Positions 1 through 7,747 of a stretch of DNA of 16,325 nucleotides are shown here, piece by piece. The notes under the pieces are model-generated. The model ran no database searches. It was given only the letters and a program-made list of their open reading frames with translations, and was not told the origin of the DNA. Position 1 is the stretch's first letter. Each line of letters opens with the position of its first letter. Origin of the DNA: JACRDV01 sp024860865 [NCBI: Methanobacteriota archaeon] (GTDB taxonomy: Archaea > JACRDV01); NCBI GenBank assembly GCA_024860865.1, contig JACRDV010000055.1, positions 1-16,325 on the forward strand, in the 5' to 3' direction. Made by a program: the position numbers and the translations under genes.

Positions 1-1
1 G

Positions 2-1222
2 AAGTTAATACTTATAATCGGAGATGGTATGTCCGACCGACCTGCCAAGGAGCTTGGCGGAAAAACACCCCTTCAAGTAGCTAATATACCAAATATGAAT
101 GAAGTTGCTCGCAAAGGGATTTGTGGTTTAATTGATCCAATTGCCCCTGGAATTCGCCCCGGCTCAGATGTTGCTCATTTGGCCTTGCTTGGCTATGATC
201 CTTTTAAGCTATACACGGGCAGGGGCCCATTCGAAGCAGCTGGAGTCGGAATCAATGTTTTACCAGGGGATATAGCTTTTAGATGTAATTTTGCAACAGT
301 TAATGAAGACTTAATTGTGATTGATAGAAGAGCAGGTCGCATTAGAGAAACTCAAGAGCTTGCTGAGGCATTAAATGAAATTGAAATTGAAAGCGCAAAT
401 GTTAGAATTGCTTTTAGAGCATCAACTAGCCATAGAGCTGCATTGTTATTGAAAGGAAACTTATCTGACAAAGTTTCAGATTCTGATCCAGGAGTGACCA
501 ACCAACCAATAAAAAAAGTCATTCCACTTGAAAAATCTAGAAAAGCAAAAAATACGGCTGAAGTTTTAAATGAGTTCACAAAAAAAGCTCATGAAATTCT
601 AAAGACGCATCCTGTCAATCTGGCTAGAGTGCAACAAGGGTTACCGCCTGCTAATGCTATTTTAGCAAGAGGAGCTGGAGTTGTTCCTCATCTCTTACCC
701 ATAACTCAAACATATAGAATATCTGCTGCTTGTATAGCTGCTACAGGGTTGGTTAAAGGAATTTGCAAAATGGCCGGCATGAAGATAATTCAAGCCCCTG
801 GTATGACTGGCGGAATTGATACCGATACTATATCTAAAGGTAAAGCTGCTTTAGGAGCAATAAAAGAAGATGACTTTGTTTTATTACACGTTAAAGGACC
901 GGATGAAGCTAGCCATGATGGGGATGCCGGAGGAAAAATAAAAATTATCGAGAGAATTGACCAAATGCTCGGGTTAATTTTAAATGAATTCAAAGATGGT
1001 TACACTGGAATAGTTTCAGATCATACAACTCCTCTGAGCGTGCGCAACCATACTGGAGATCCCGTTCCTCTTGCAATTTGCGGCGAAGGGATAAGAGTCG
1101 ATCATGTGCATGAATTCAACGAAGTTTCTGTTGCAAAAGGTGGATTACTTAGAATGCGCGGAATTTATTTGCTTCCAACTCTAATGGATCTATTAAGCAA
1201 AGCCAAAAAAATCGGTGCATAA
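2..1222 (+). CDS. apgM: 2,3-bisphosphoglycerate-independent phosphoglycerate mutase, archaeal type (5' end outside window)
   Basis: Interconverts 3-phosphoglycerate and 2-phosphoglycerate in central carbon metabolism, using metal ions and a phosphoserine intermediate. The reading frame is open from the first bases and encodes [12 protein letters not shown], which is the family's N-terminal metal-binding strand. The ATG at 29 is therefore the Met inside GDGM, and the real start lies a few codons upstream of the window. Further family motifs are [14 protein letters not shown], whose Ser is the expected phospho-acceptor, EASHDGD about three quarters along, and SDHTTP...[10 protein letters not shown] near the C-terminus, which supply metal-binding Asp and His. 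About 406 residues are visible, close to the usual length of about 400-415. glmM begins 2 nt after the stop, suggesting co-transcription with the UDP-GlcNAc genes. The family call is secure; only the N-terminus is missing. Confidence 0.95.
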   Translation, partial: KLILIIGDGMSDRPAKELGGKTPLQVANIPNMNEVARKGICGLIDPIAPGIRPGSDVAHLALLGYDPFKLYTGRGPFEAAGVGINVLPGDIAFRCNFATVNEDLIVIDRRAGRIRETQELAEALNEIEIESANVRIAFRASTSHRAALLLKGNLSDKVSDSDPGVTNQPIKKVIPLEKSRKAKNTAEVLNEFTKKAHEILKTHPVNLARVQQGLPPANAILARGAGVVPHLLPITQTYRISAACIAATGLVKGICKMAGMKIIQAPGMTGGIDTDTISKGKAALGAIKEDDFVLLHVKGPDEASHDGDAGGKIKIIERIDQMLGLILNEFKDGYTGIVSDHTTPLSVRNHTGDPVPLAICGEGIRVDHVHEFNEVSVAKGGLLRMRGIYLLPTLMDLLSKAKKIGA

Positions 1223-1224
1223 AA

Positions 1225-2592
1225 TTGGGAAAATTATTTGGAACTTCTGGCATTAGAGCAGTTATAAATGAACAATTAACTCCAGATTTAGCCATTAAAG
1301 CAGGACTAGCGCTCGGAACTTATCTTGAAAATAAGGGGAAGGTAATTATTGGAAGAGATACAAGAACCTCTGGCGAAATGCTGGAACATGCCGTAAGCTC
1401 AGGGTTGCTAGCAGCAGGCTGTGATGTCCTTAAAATTGGAGTTGCTCCAACCCCTACAACTAGTTTTTCAACAAAGTACTTCCAAGCAAGTGCTGGTGTT
1501 ATAATAACTGCTTCTCATAATCCTCCTGAGTATAATGGAATAAAATTTTTTAATAATACAACAATTGCATTTACTCCGGAACAGGAAGAAAAAATTGAAC
1601 CGATTATCTTGAAGGAAAGGTATAAGCTAGCTGAATGGGATAAAGTTGGAAAGGCTAAAACAATAGATACGGCAATTGAAGCCCACATTAAAACAATACT
1701 ATCCCACATAAAAGCATGTAATGGGTTAGAAATCGTTGTAGATTGCGGCAATGGGGCAACTTCTCTATTGACTCCTTTTTTATTGAAAGATTTGGGATGC
1801 AAGGTTATCGCTCTAAATGCACAGCCGGATGGATTTTTTCCAGGTCGTTCCCCTGAACCAATCCCTGAAAATCTCCAAAATTTAATTGATGTTATAAAGG
1901 CAACCAATGCTGACCTTGGAATTGCTCATGATGGCGATGGGGATCGAATAGTTGTTATTGATGAAAGAGGAAATTTTGTTTCACCAGATAGGCTATTTGC
2001 ATTAATTGCTTCAAATGTTATTAAAGAAAACAAAGGCGGCACTATTGTCACAACAGTTGATGCTTCAATGTGCATTGATGAAGCTGTAAATAAAGTTGGC
2101 GGAAAAATTATCAAAACTAAAGTTGGAGATACTGCTGTAGCTCTCTCAGTTTGTAAATATAATGGTATCCTTGGCGGGGAGCCAAGCGGAACTTTCATTA
2201 TCCCGGAAATTAACCTGTGCCCAGATGCCCCTCTTGCGGCAGCAAAGATAATCGAACTTCTTTGCAAAACTAAGGCGAAAATTTCTGATTTATTAAAAGG
2301 AATTCCTGAGTATCCGATTTTAAGGTCAAAAATAAGTTGTCCTCAACATATTAAAGAGCGAATTATGAATAAATTAAAAACAACAATCAACAAGGTTTTT
2401 CCAAACGCTCAAATAGAAGAAATCGATGGATTAAGATTAAATCTTAAAGATAGTTGGATAATAGTTCGGCCTTCGGGTACTGAATCTGTCATTCGTTTGG
2501 CTGCTGAAGCCCAAAGAAAAAAAGAAGCTGAAGAATTGATGTCAAAAGTTTCTGAATTAGTCAAAAAAGAGATCCAAATGGGGTCGAAGTGA
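1225..2592 (+). CDS. glmM: Phosphoglucosamine mutase (alpha-D-phosphohexomutase family)
   Basis: Converts glucosamine-6-phosphate to glucosamine-1-phosphate on the route to UDP-GlcNAc, which feeds archaeal N-glycans and surface polymers. Seen: N-terminal GKLFGTSGIRA; phosphoserine loop TASHNP with the acceptor Ser at about residue 97; metal loop DGDGDR at 236-241; sugar-binding GGEPSG at 317-322; phosphate-binding RPSGTE at 415-420. These are the four landmarks of the phosphohexomutase fold in the right order, and 455 aa is a normal length. The start is TTG, chosen because translation from it gives the canonical N-terminus and GGTG lies 7 nt upstream. Some archaeal members also act on phosphomannose or phosphoglucose. 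The glucosamine assignment leans on the GlmU-type gene directly downstream, which overlaps by 4 nt (GTGA), implying translational coupling. Confidence 0.92.
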   Translation: MGKLFGTSGIRAVINEQLTPDLAIKAGLALGTYLENKGKVIIGRDTRTSGEMLEHAVSSGLLAAGCDVLKIGVAPTPTTSFSTKYFQASAGVIITASHNPPEYNGIKFFNNTTIAFTPEQEEKIEPIILKERYKLAEWDKVGKAKTIDTAIEAHIKTILSHIKACNGLEIVVDCGNGATSLLTPFLLKDLGCKVIALNAQPDGFFPGRSPEPIPENLQNLIDVIKATNADLGIAHDGDGDRIVVIDERGNFVSPDRLFALIASNVIKENKGGTIVTTVDASMCIDEAVNKVGGKIIKTKVGDTAVALSVCKYNGILGGEPSGTFIIPEINLCPDAPLAAAKIIELLCKTKAKISDLLKGIPEYPILRSKISCPQHIKERIMNKLKTTINKVFPNAQIEEIDGLRLNLKDSWIIVRPSGTESVIRLAAEAQRKKEAEELMSKVSELVKKEIQMGSK

Positions 2593-3854
2593 AAGCAGTA
2601 ATCCTAGCGGCTGGTAAAGGCACGCGAATGCAACCTTTAACCAATACACGAGCAAAGTTAATGTTGCCGATTGCTAATAAGCCAGTGATCGAGCACGTAA
2701 TTAGAGCGGTAATTAATGCTGATCTACGGGATATCTTTTTAGTAGTTGGATACCGAAAAGAACAAATTATCGAGTATCTCAAAAATCGAAAACTCCCAGC
2801 TCAAATTAGCTTTATTGAACAAGAGCAACAACTTGGAACTGCACATGCAGTTAGTATAGTGAAAAACAAGGTTAAAGATGAGCCGTTTGTCGTAATTAAT
2901 GGAGATATCTTAGTTAAACCAAGTATAATTATTCAAGCAGTTAAAACCCACCAAGAAAAAAAAGCCTCTGCAACTTTAACACTCGTTGAAGTAGAAGATC
3001 CTTCATCATACGGAGTAGTTAAAATCGAGCAAGATGGGGAAATTAAAAAAATTGTTGAAAAACCAAAAGCAAGCGAAGCTCCAAGCAATTTTGCAAACGC
3101 TGGCCTTTATGTCTTTAGTTCAGATATCTTCGATGCTATAGAAAAAACTACAAAATCAACTCGCGGTGAGCTAGAAATAACTGCTTCTATTCAAAACTTA
3201 ATCAACTGGAAAAAACGAGTTTACGGCTTATTTTCAAAGGATTATTGGATGGAGATAAGCAAACCTTGGGATTTGCTCAGAGCAAATCAAGTGGTGCTCA
3301 AAAAGATTGAATCGCAAATCCTAGGAAATATTGAAGAGAGAGCGACTTTAAAAGGTCCAGTCCAAGTTGGCGATGGAACAACAATTAGAAATGGAGCTTA
3401 CACCCAAGGTCCAGTGGTTATCGGGGAGAATTGCGATATTGGTCCTAATTGTTATATCAGGCCATATACTAGCATTGGCAATAAGGTTCGAATTGGGAAT
3501 GCCGTTGAAGTGAAAAACTCAATAATAATGGATTATGCTCACATTGGACATCTATCATACATCGGTGATTCCATAATAGGAGAAAAGTGTAATTTTGGGG
3601 CTGGAACAAAAATTGCAAACCTTCGTTTTGATGAAGGACCCATTCAAGTTAAAATAAAAGAGCAATTAGAAAACAGTAAGCTCAGAAAATTCGGAGCAAT
3701 AATCGGAGATAACGTTAAAACGGGAATTGGTGTTTTAATCAATCCAGGTATTAAAATAGGTTCAAATGCAAGAATTGGACCTGGAATCGTTGTTTATGAA
3801 GATGTAGAACCTGGGGCATTATTGCTTCTAGACCAAAAAATTATAAAAAAATAA
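2589..3854 (+). CDS. glmU: Bifunctional sugar-1-phosphate nucleotidylyltransferase/acetyltransferase (GlmU-type)
   Basis: Predicted to acetylate glucosamine-1-phosphate and transfer UMP from UTP to form UDP-GlcNAc. Residues 1 to about 235 form a nucleotidylyltransferase: LAAGKGTRMQPLT at 6-18 binds the nucleotide, with KLMLPIANKPVIEH following, GTAHAV at 83-88 and NGD at 104-106. Residues from about 250 to 421 form a left-handed beta-helix with hexapeptide repeats (IGENCDIGPNCYI, IGNKVRIG, IGDNVKTGIG). The block HIGHLSYIGDS at 318-328 and the following NFGAGTKIANLRFD match the acetyltransferase region of the archaeal ST0452-type enzymes; His321 is the likely catalytic His by analogy. The start is GTG inside the glmM stop (GTGA overlap). 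Archaeal enzymes of this family often also use glucose-1-phosphate and dTTP, so substrate range is uncertain. It ends the first operon. Confidence 0.9.
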   Translation: MKAVILAAGKGTRMQPLTNTRAKLMLPIANKPVIEHVIRAVINADLRDIFLVVGYRKEQIIEYLKNRKLPAQISFIEQEQQLGTAHAVSIVKNKVKDEPFVVINGDILVKPSIIIQAVKTHQEKKASATLTLVEVEDPSSYGVVKIEQDGEIKKIVEKPKASEAPSNFANAGLYVFSSDIFDAIEKTTKSTRGELEITASIQNLINWKKRVYGLFSKDYWMEISKPWDLLRANQVVLKKIESQILGNIEERATLKGPVQVGDGTTIRNGAYTQGPVVIGENCDIGPNCYIRPYTSIGNKVRIGNAVEVKNSIIMDYAHIGHLSYIGDSIIGEKCNFGAGTKIANLRFDEGPIQVKIKEQLENSKLRKFGAIIGDNVKTGIGVLINPGIKIGSNARIGPGIVVYEDVEPGALLLLDQKIIKK

Positions 3855-3894
3855 TTTAAAAAAATTTCATTTGAAAGATTTGCATCGAATTCAA

Positions 3895-3933
3895 AAATAT
3901 CATTTTTATAATTATTTTGCAATTTTATTTATA
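3895..3933 (+). terminator. T-rich region after glmU
   Basis: Several short T-runs (CATTTTTATAA, TTATTTTGC, AATTTTATTTA) follow the glmU stop within about 80 nt, without a GC-rich hairpin. Archaeal RNA polymerase terminates at such oligo-T tracts. The runs are only 4-5 T long, so this is a weak call. Confidence 0.35.
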
Positions 3934-3956
3934 AATACCAGTATTATAACTCAGCA

Positions 3957-3969
3957 TAAAATATTTAAA
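3957..3969 (+). promoter_or_regulatory. TATA-like promoter element for the DUF2095 gene
   Basis: The 13-mer TAAAATATTTAAA lies about 46-58 nt upstream of the preferred start at 4015. A TSS about 25 nt downstream of the box would leave a leader of roughly 20-25 nt containing the GGTGA ribosome-binding site. The same 13-mer occurs upstream of the GTPase gene at 4442-4454. Confidence 0.5.
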
Positions 3970-3991
3970 TTCGAAATAATTCGAAATTATT
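3970..3991. repeat. TTCGAA tandem motif with inverted repeat, possible operator
   Basis: TTCGAA occurs at 3970-3975 and 3980-3985, exactly one 10-bp step apart. A perfect inverted repeat with 6-bp arms (AATAAT / ATTATT) and a 5-nt centre TCGAA spans 3975-3991. It sits between the TATA-like box and the ribosome-binding site of the next gene, where a repressor would act. The surrounding sequence is very AT-rich, so chance is possible. Confidence 0.3.
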
Positions 3992-4003
3992 ATTCACTGA
4001 TGC

Positions 4004-4009
4004 GGTGAG
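4004..4009 (+). promoter_or_regulatory. Shine-Dalgarno GGTGAG that points to an ATA start
   Basis: GGTGA is a standard archaeal ribosome-binding sequence. Its TGA (4006-4008) is also an in-frame stop, so the downstream gene must start after it. The only suitably spaced codon, 5 nt after GGTGAG, is ATA at 4015. The same TGA ends a two-codon AUG-CGG reading frame starting at 4000. Confidence 0.55.
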
Positions 4010-4014
4010 TCACT

Positions 4015-4347
4015 ATAAAAGAGAGGATAAGAAAGCGATTTCCAGCTTTGATGAAGGAGCTTAAAGAACATGAAGTTGTTAAGATAGACTCCGTTAGAAC
4101 AGATGCCAATGAAGGAGAAAGTGCTGCTCAGAAAGACCTTTCAGGGTACGTCCCCGGAGTTATTGATTATCTTAGAAGGTGCGAGACTGATGAAGAGGCC
4201 CTTCAAATAATTGGTTACCTAGAGGAGAAAGGGGAAATTTCGAACGATTATGCAAAGAGATTGCGCTCACAGCTAATACAAAAAGGCGTGCGCAGTTTTG
4301 GTCCAAAAAAGGCTCATGGTCACTATGAGAAGTATGGAGGGCGCTAA
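4015..4347 (+). CDS. DUF2095-type small archaeal protein; probable ATA start
   Basis: A protein of unknown function, about 110 aa from the ATA at 4015. The C-terminal half, GYVPGVIDYLRRCETDEEA then YLEEKGEIS, then LRSQLIQKGVRSFGPKK, matches my recollection of archaeal DUF2095 proteins. The stretch before the first conventional start reads IKERIRKRFPALMKEL; the basic, Phe-Pro-containing helix looks like the family's N-terminus. The first ordinary start codons are TTG at 4048 and ATG at 4051, neither preceded by a Shine-Dalgarno, and both would cut this segment off. An in-frame TGA at 4006 rules out a longer protein. The sequence is soluble, highly charged and predicted mostly helical. It stands alone between two intergenic regions, so there is no operon context. 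The family name is from memory; the coding call is firm. Confidence 0.75.
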   Translation: MKERIRKRFPALMKELKEHEVVKIDSVRTDANEGESAAQKDLSGYVPGVIDYLRRCETDEEALQIIGYLEEKGEISNDYAKRLRSQLIQKGVRSFGPKKAHGHYEKYGGR

Positions 4348-4357
4348 TTAAAGCCCC

Positions 4358-4383
4358 ACTCTTTTATTTTCTTTAAGTTTTTA
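4358..4383 (+). terminator. Poly-T transcription terminator after the DUF2095 gene
   Basis: CTTTTATTTTCTTTAAGTTTTT begins about 10 nt past the stop codon. Successive T-runs of 4-5 on the coding strand without a stable hairpin are typical archaeal termination signals. Confidence 0.55.
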
Positions 4384-4441
4384 AAATTGATTTAAACTAA
4401 TTCCGTAAGTTAGTCTTTATAACACCTAACTAGGATACCAC

Positions 4442-4454
4442 TAAAATATTTAAA
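4442..4454 (+). promoter_or_regulatory. TATA-like promoter element for the GTPase-led operon
   Basis: TAAAATATTTAAA is identical to the box at 3957-3969. A TSS about 25 nt downstream would give a leader of roughly 40-45 nt before the ATG at 4520. This is the only clear intergenic region (172 nt) before the 14-gene block, so it is the best candidate for its main promoter. A second AT-rich element (TAATATTTTGATATTTT) at about 4479-4495 is an alternative. Confidence 0.45.
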
Positions 4455-4519
4455 ATAATACAAAATAGAATAATAGGCTAATATTTTGATATTTTTGCAC
4501 TGAAGAAGGCTGTTCTAAA

Positions 4520-5728
4520 ATGATTACAGGTTTGGTTGGAAAGACAAATGTAGGAAAGAGTTGTTTCTTTGCAGCAGCAACTCTAGTTGAGGTACCAATA
4601 AGCAATTATCCATTTACTACAATTGATCCAAACCGTGGAATAGCATTTGTCCAAGGCAAGTGCTTATGTAAAGAATTTAACGTAGAGTGCAATCCAAGAA
4701 ATTCGCAATGTAAAGATGGTTTAAGATTAATTCCAATTAACATCATAGACGTCGCAGGTTTAGTTCCTGGAGCTCACATGGGCAGGGGCTTAGGGAACAA
4801 GTTCTTAGATGACCTAAGACAAGCTGATGCATTCATCCATATAGTCGATGCTGCTGGAAGCACTGATGAAGAAGGTCGGCCCTGTAAGCCAGGCACTCGA
4901 GATCCAGTTGATGATGTGCGCTTTCTGGAAGTCGAACTAACTATGTGGATGTATGGAATAATTCGTAAGGATTGGGATAAACTAGCCCGCAGAATTGAGG
5001 GGGAGAAGTTGAACATATACCATGCTATTGCTGAGCGTCTAAGTGGTATTGGAGTTACTGAACTTGATGTGAAAAAAGCTATCGGACTGGTTGGATTAGA
5101 CATAGTTTATCCCTCTCGCTGGACTGATGAAGACCTCAAAAAGTTCGCCTCAGAGTTGCGAAGAATTAATAAACCAATGATTATCGCAGCTAATAAGGCT
5201 GATATTCCAATTGCAGAAGAAAACATAAAAAGACTAAAAGAAGAGTGCAAAGACTATATCATTGTTCCAACTTCCTCTGAAGCTGAATTATTGCTTCGTC
5301 GCGCAAATGAAAAGGGTTTAATTGAGTACACACCAGGTAATAAAGAGTTTAAAATAAATGACCTAAAGAAACTTGATCCCAAACAAATCAAGGCCTTAGA
5401 GCTTGTTCAGGGATTGATCCTAAATAAATGGGGATCTACTGGAGTTCAAGAGGCCATTGATAAAGCTGTGTTTGACCTGCTCAAACTAATAGTAATATAT
5501 CCAGTAGAAGATGAAAACAAATTAACAGATAAAGATGGGAACGTTTTGCCAGATGCGCTTCTCTTGCCACAAGGCTCAACTGCTAGAGATCTAGCTTATA
5601 AAATTCACACAGACTTAGGTGAAACATTTGTTAGAGCCATTGACTGCCGAACTAAACGACATATTAGTGCTGACTATCAGCTGAAAAATTATGATGTGAT
5701 TAAGATTATTGCAACAGCTGGGAAATAA
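4520..5728 (+). CDS. YchF/OBG-family translation-associated GTPase with TGS domain
   Basis: A TRAFAC-class P-loop NTPase of COG0012; relatives bind ribosomes and are thought to act in translation or stress response. G1 is GLVGKTNVGKS at 4-14, the switch I Thr lies in PFTTIDPN at 31-38, G3 is DVAGLVPGA at 77-85, and G4 is NKAD at 225-228. The C-terminus (about 325-402) is a TGS domain including QGSTARDLAYKIH. Bacterial YchF has NxxE at G4 and prefers ATP; the NKAD here predicts GTP instead. A cysteine cluster C48, C50, C57, C64 follows switch I and could bind a metal. The 402-aa length is normal for archaeal members. Its stop is 1 nt before the serA start, so it probably heads the long operon. 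Confidence 0.9.
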   Translation: MITGLVGKTNVGKSCFFAAATLVEVPISNYPFTTIDPNRGIAFVQGKCLCKEFNVECNPRNSQCKDGLRLIPINIIDVAGLVPGAHMGRGLGNKFLDDLRQADAFIHIVDAAGSTDEEGRPCKPGTRDPVDDVRFLEVELTMWMYGIIRKDWDKLARRIEGEKLNIYHAIAERLSGIGVTELDVKKAIGLVGLDIVYPSRWTDEDLKKFASELRRINKPMIIAANKADIPIAEENIKRLKEECKDYIIVPTSSEAELLLRRANEKGLIEYTPGNKEFKINDLKKLDPKQIKALELVQGLILNKWGSTGVQEAIDKAVFDLLKLIVIYPVEDENKLTDKDGNVLPDALLLPQGSTARDLAYKIHTDLGETFVRAIDCRTKRHISADYQLKNYDVIKIIATAGK

Positions 5729-5729
5729 A

Positions 5730-7313
5730 ATGGTAAAAATTCTAGTATGCGATCGTATCGATGAAGATGGGATTAAAACACTGAGAAGTATCGGTGAGAC
5801 AGAAGTAGCTATTGGTCTCCCAAAAGATGAATTATTAAAGAAAATTCAAAATGTTGATGCGGTAGTTGTTAGAAGTGCAACCAAAGTTACAGCTGATTTA
5901 ATTAATGCCGCTCAGAAATTGAAAGTAATCGCTAGAGCTGGAGTTGGTGTTGATAACATAGATGTCCCTGCTGCAACTAGAAAAGGTATTTTAGTCATAA
6001 ATGCCCCGGACTCTAGCTCAATTGCTGTAGCTGAGCATGTTATTGGTTTAATGCTTGCTTTAACTAGAAAAATAGCTATCTCAAATATGAGCTTAAAAAG
6101 CGGAAAGTGGGAGAAAGGTAAATTCTTGGGAGTTGAGCTCTCAGGAAAATTACTTGGTATTATTGGACTTGGCAGGATTGGCACTCAAGTTGCTCTTCGG
6201 GCAAAAGCACTTGGTCTGAGGGTTGCTGCATTCGACCCATATGTCACTGAAAAAGCTGCTGAAGAATTAGGCATTAAATTAGTTGATCTTGAGACATTGT
6301 TAAAGGAATCTGATATTATTACTATTCACGTTCCTCTTACTCCTGAAACTAAATATCTCATTGGGGAAAAACAGCTGAGCCTAATGAAGAGCAATGCATT
6401 TTTAATTAATACGTCTCGTGGCGGTGTAGTAAATGAAAAAGCATTGTGCATCGCTTTAAAAGGAAAGAAAATAGCTGGAGCTGCACTTGATGTTTTTGAA
6501 GCTGAACCCCCAATTGAGAACCCCTTGCTGGAACTAGAAAATGTCGTAGTTACGCCGCATATTGGAGGTTCAACAGAAGAAGCACAACGGAGCGCTGCCA
6601 TGGCTGTTGCAAGCGAAATAATAAATGTGCTCCAAGGCAAACCAGTTCGCAACGTTGTTAACATGCCAATTATAGATCCCGAAACACTGCGAAAATTAGA
6701 GCCTTTCTTACCGCTAGCTGAAAAATTAGGAAGATTTGCCACACAGCTAAGCGAAGGTAGGATAACTGAAGTTCACATCACTTATTGCGGAGAGTTAGTA
6801 AATATCGAGCAACTTAATTTGTTAACAAGTACTCTTCTAAAGGGTTTGTTGGATAGAATACTAACTCAACCAATAAATGTAATAAATGCGCCTTTTGTAG
6901 CGAAAAGCCGTGGAATCAAAGTTATTGAAAGCAAAACTGAAGTAGTTGACCATTTCCCAAATGAAGTTATTCTAAAAGTAAAGGCTGAGAAAACCGAGAT
7001 AGAAGTAAAAGGGACTTTACTTGGAAAAGAGCCTAGAGTAATAAGCATAGATGAGTATAAGATTGATTTGCCCTTAGATGGGCGAATTGTGCTAGTCAGT
7101 CATTTAGATCGACCTGGTATGATAGGAAAAATTGCATCAGTATTTGGAGAGCATAGTATCAATATTGCAACTATGCAAGTCGGTCGAAAAGAACCTGGTG
7201 GCATTCAATTAATGGTCTTAAAGATTGACCACCCGATGTCAGAACCGGCATTAAAAGCTTTGAAGCATGTAGATGGCATTAAAGATGTTGATGTAGCAGA
7301 GATGGAGGTATAA
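5730..7313 (+). CDS. serA: D-3-phosphoglycerate dehydrogenase
   Basis: Oxidises 3-phosphoglycerate to 3-phosphohydroxypyruvate with NAD, the committed step of serine synthesis. The 527-aa chain has the long SerA layout: split substrate-binding domain, Rossmann domain with GLGRIG at 146-151, and the catalytic triad Arg230 (NTSRGG), Glu259 (DVFEAEP) and His277 (TPHIGG). An intervening (ASB-type) domain follows at about 310-445, then a C-terminal ACT domain from about 450 containing HLDRPGMIGKIASVF. ACT domains in this family often sense serine. The start is the ATG at 5730, one base after the GTPase stop; an in-frame TTG at 5709 would add seven residues absent from the family and overlap the upstream gene. 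The enzyme uses a glycolytic intermediate also handled by the mutase gene at the left edge. Confidence 0.95.
   Translation: MVKILVCDRIDEDGIKTLRSIGETEVAIGLPKDELLKKIQNVDAVVVRSATKVTADLINAAQKLKVIARAGVGVDNIDVPAATRKGILVINAPDSSSIAVAEHVIGLMLALTRKIAISNMSLKSGKWEKGKFLGVELSGKLLGIIGLGRIGTQVALRAKALGLRVAAFDPYVTEKAAEELGIKLVDLETLLKESDIITIHVPLTPETKYLIGEKQLSLMKSNAFLINTSRGGVVNEKALCIALKGKKIAGAALDVFEAEPPIENPLLELENVVVTPHIGGSTEEAQRSAAMAVASEIINVLQGKPVRNVVNMPIIDPETLRKLEPFLPLAEKLGRFATQLSEGRITEVHITYCGELVNIEQLNLLTSTLLKGLLDRILTQPINVINAPFVAKSRGIKVIESKTEVVDHFPNEVILKVKAEKTEIEVKGTLLGKEPRVISIDEYKIDLPLDGRIVLVSHLDRPGMIGKIASVFGEHSINIATMQVGRKEPGGIQLMVLKIDHPMSEPALKALKHVDGIKDVDVAEMEV
7304..7309 (+). promoter_or_regulatory. Strong Shine-Dalgarno GGAGGT that points to an ATT start
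   Basis: GGAGGT lies inside the last codons of serA. It is 7 nt before the in-frame ATT at 7317, an ideal distance, but 37 nt before the first conventional start (GTG at 7347), too far to serve it. Confidence 0.6.
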
Positions 7314-7316
7314 AAT

Positions 7317-7736
7317 ATTACCTGGCAGAAACTAAAAGTTCGCGATGTGATGACTCGTGGTGTTATCACCGTTCGACCAGAAACGCTTGTGATTGAAGCT
7401 GCTAATATAATGGCAAAAAGCAAAGTCTCAGGTTTATGTGTTGTCGATGAAATAGGTGAAGGCATTGGTACTATAACAGAGACAGACCTTGTGAATGCAC
7501 TAAGCCATAAAAAATCAGTCAAACACCTTAAAGTAGTGAATATAATGACAGAAACTGTATTAACAGTCAAACCAGAAATGACCCTACAGGAAGTAGTTAA
7601 AATAATGGAAAAGAAAGAAGTTGGTAGGTTATTTGTGCTCTCGCCCCGTGGTTTAGCTGTCCCTACATTAAAGCGACCAATTGGTGTTGTCAGCGCAAGC
7701 GATATCATTCGAGTCATAGCTGAAGAAAAGGTATAG
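7317..7736 (+). CDS. Two-CBS-domain protein; probable ATT start
   Basis: A small soluble protein made of two CBS motifs, which usually form a Bateman module binding adenosine nucleotides or S-adenosylmethionine. From the ATT at 7317 it is 139 aa, beginning with [24 protein letters not shown] is the normal opening strand of a CBS domain, so conventional starts at GTG 7347 or ATG 7350 would remove part of the fold. CBS1 spans about residues 7-60 (ending [12 protein letters not shown]) and CBS2 about 70-139 ([18 protein letters not shown] ... [14 protein letters not shown]). It begins 3 nt after serA in the same frame. No partner domain is present, so it may regulate another protein; the ligand and target cannot be read from the sequence. 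Its last bases overlap the L15e ribosome-binding site. Confidence 0.85.
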   Translation: MTWQKLKVRDVMTRGVITVRPETLVIEAANIMAKSKVSGLCVVDEIGEGIGTITETDLVNALSHKKSVKHLKVVNIMTETVLTVKPEMTLQEVVKIMEKKEVGRLFVLSPRGLAVPTLKRPIGVVSASDIIRVIAEEKV

Positions 7737-7741
7737 GAGGT
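7736..7741 (+). promoter_or_regulatory. Shine-Dalgarno GGAGGT for L15e, fixing its TTG start
   Basis: GGAGGT starts on the last base of the CBS-protein stop codon and lies 6 nt before TTG 7748. It favours that codon over the ATG two codons later. Confidence 0.6.
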
Positions 7742-7747
7742 ACATCA

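Noticed and set aside
29-31. ATG as start of the phosphoglycerate mutase
   Set aside because: It is the Met of the metal-binding GDGM motif; coding continues upstream to the window edge.
3926-3937. 12-bp palindrome TATTTATAAATA
   Set aside because: Made only of A and T in a very AT-rich spacer; it could be an alternative TATA box but nothing supports it over 3957-3969.
4393-4435. ACTAA/TTAGT short inverted repeats before the GTPase gene
   Set aside because: Arms of only 5 bp in AT-rich DNA, likely chance.
5709-5711. TTG as serA start
   Set aside because: It adds seven non-family residues and overlaps the GTPase gene; ATG 5730 gives the canonical N-terminus.
6326-7717. Long antisense frames over serA and the CBS gene
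   Set aside because: Low-complexity Ser/Thr/Phe-rich translations that mirror codon bias of the real genes; no motifs and no ribosome-binding sites.
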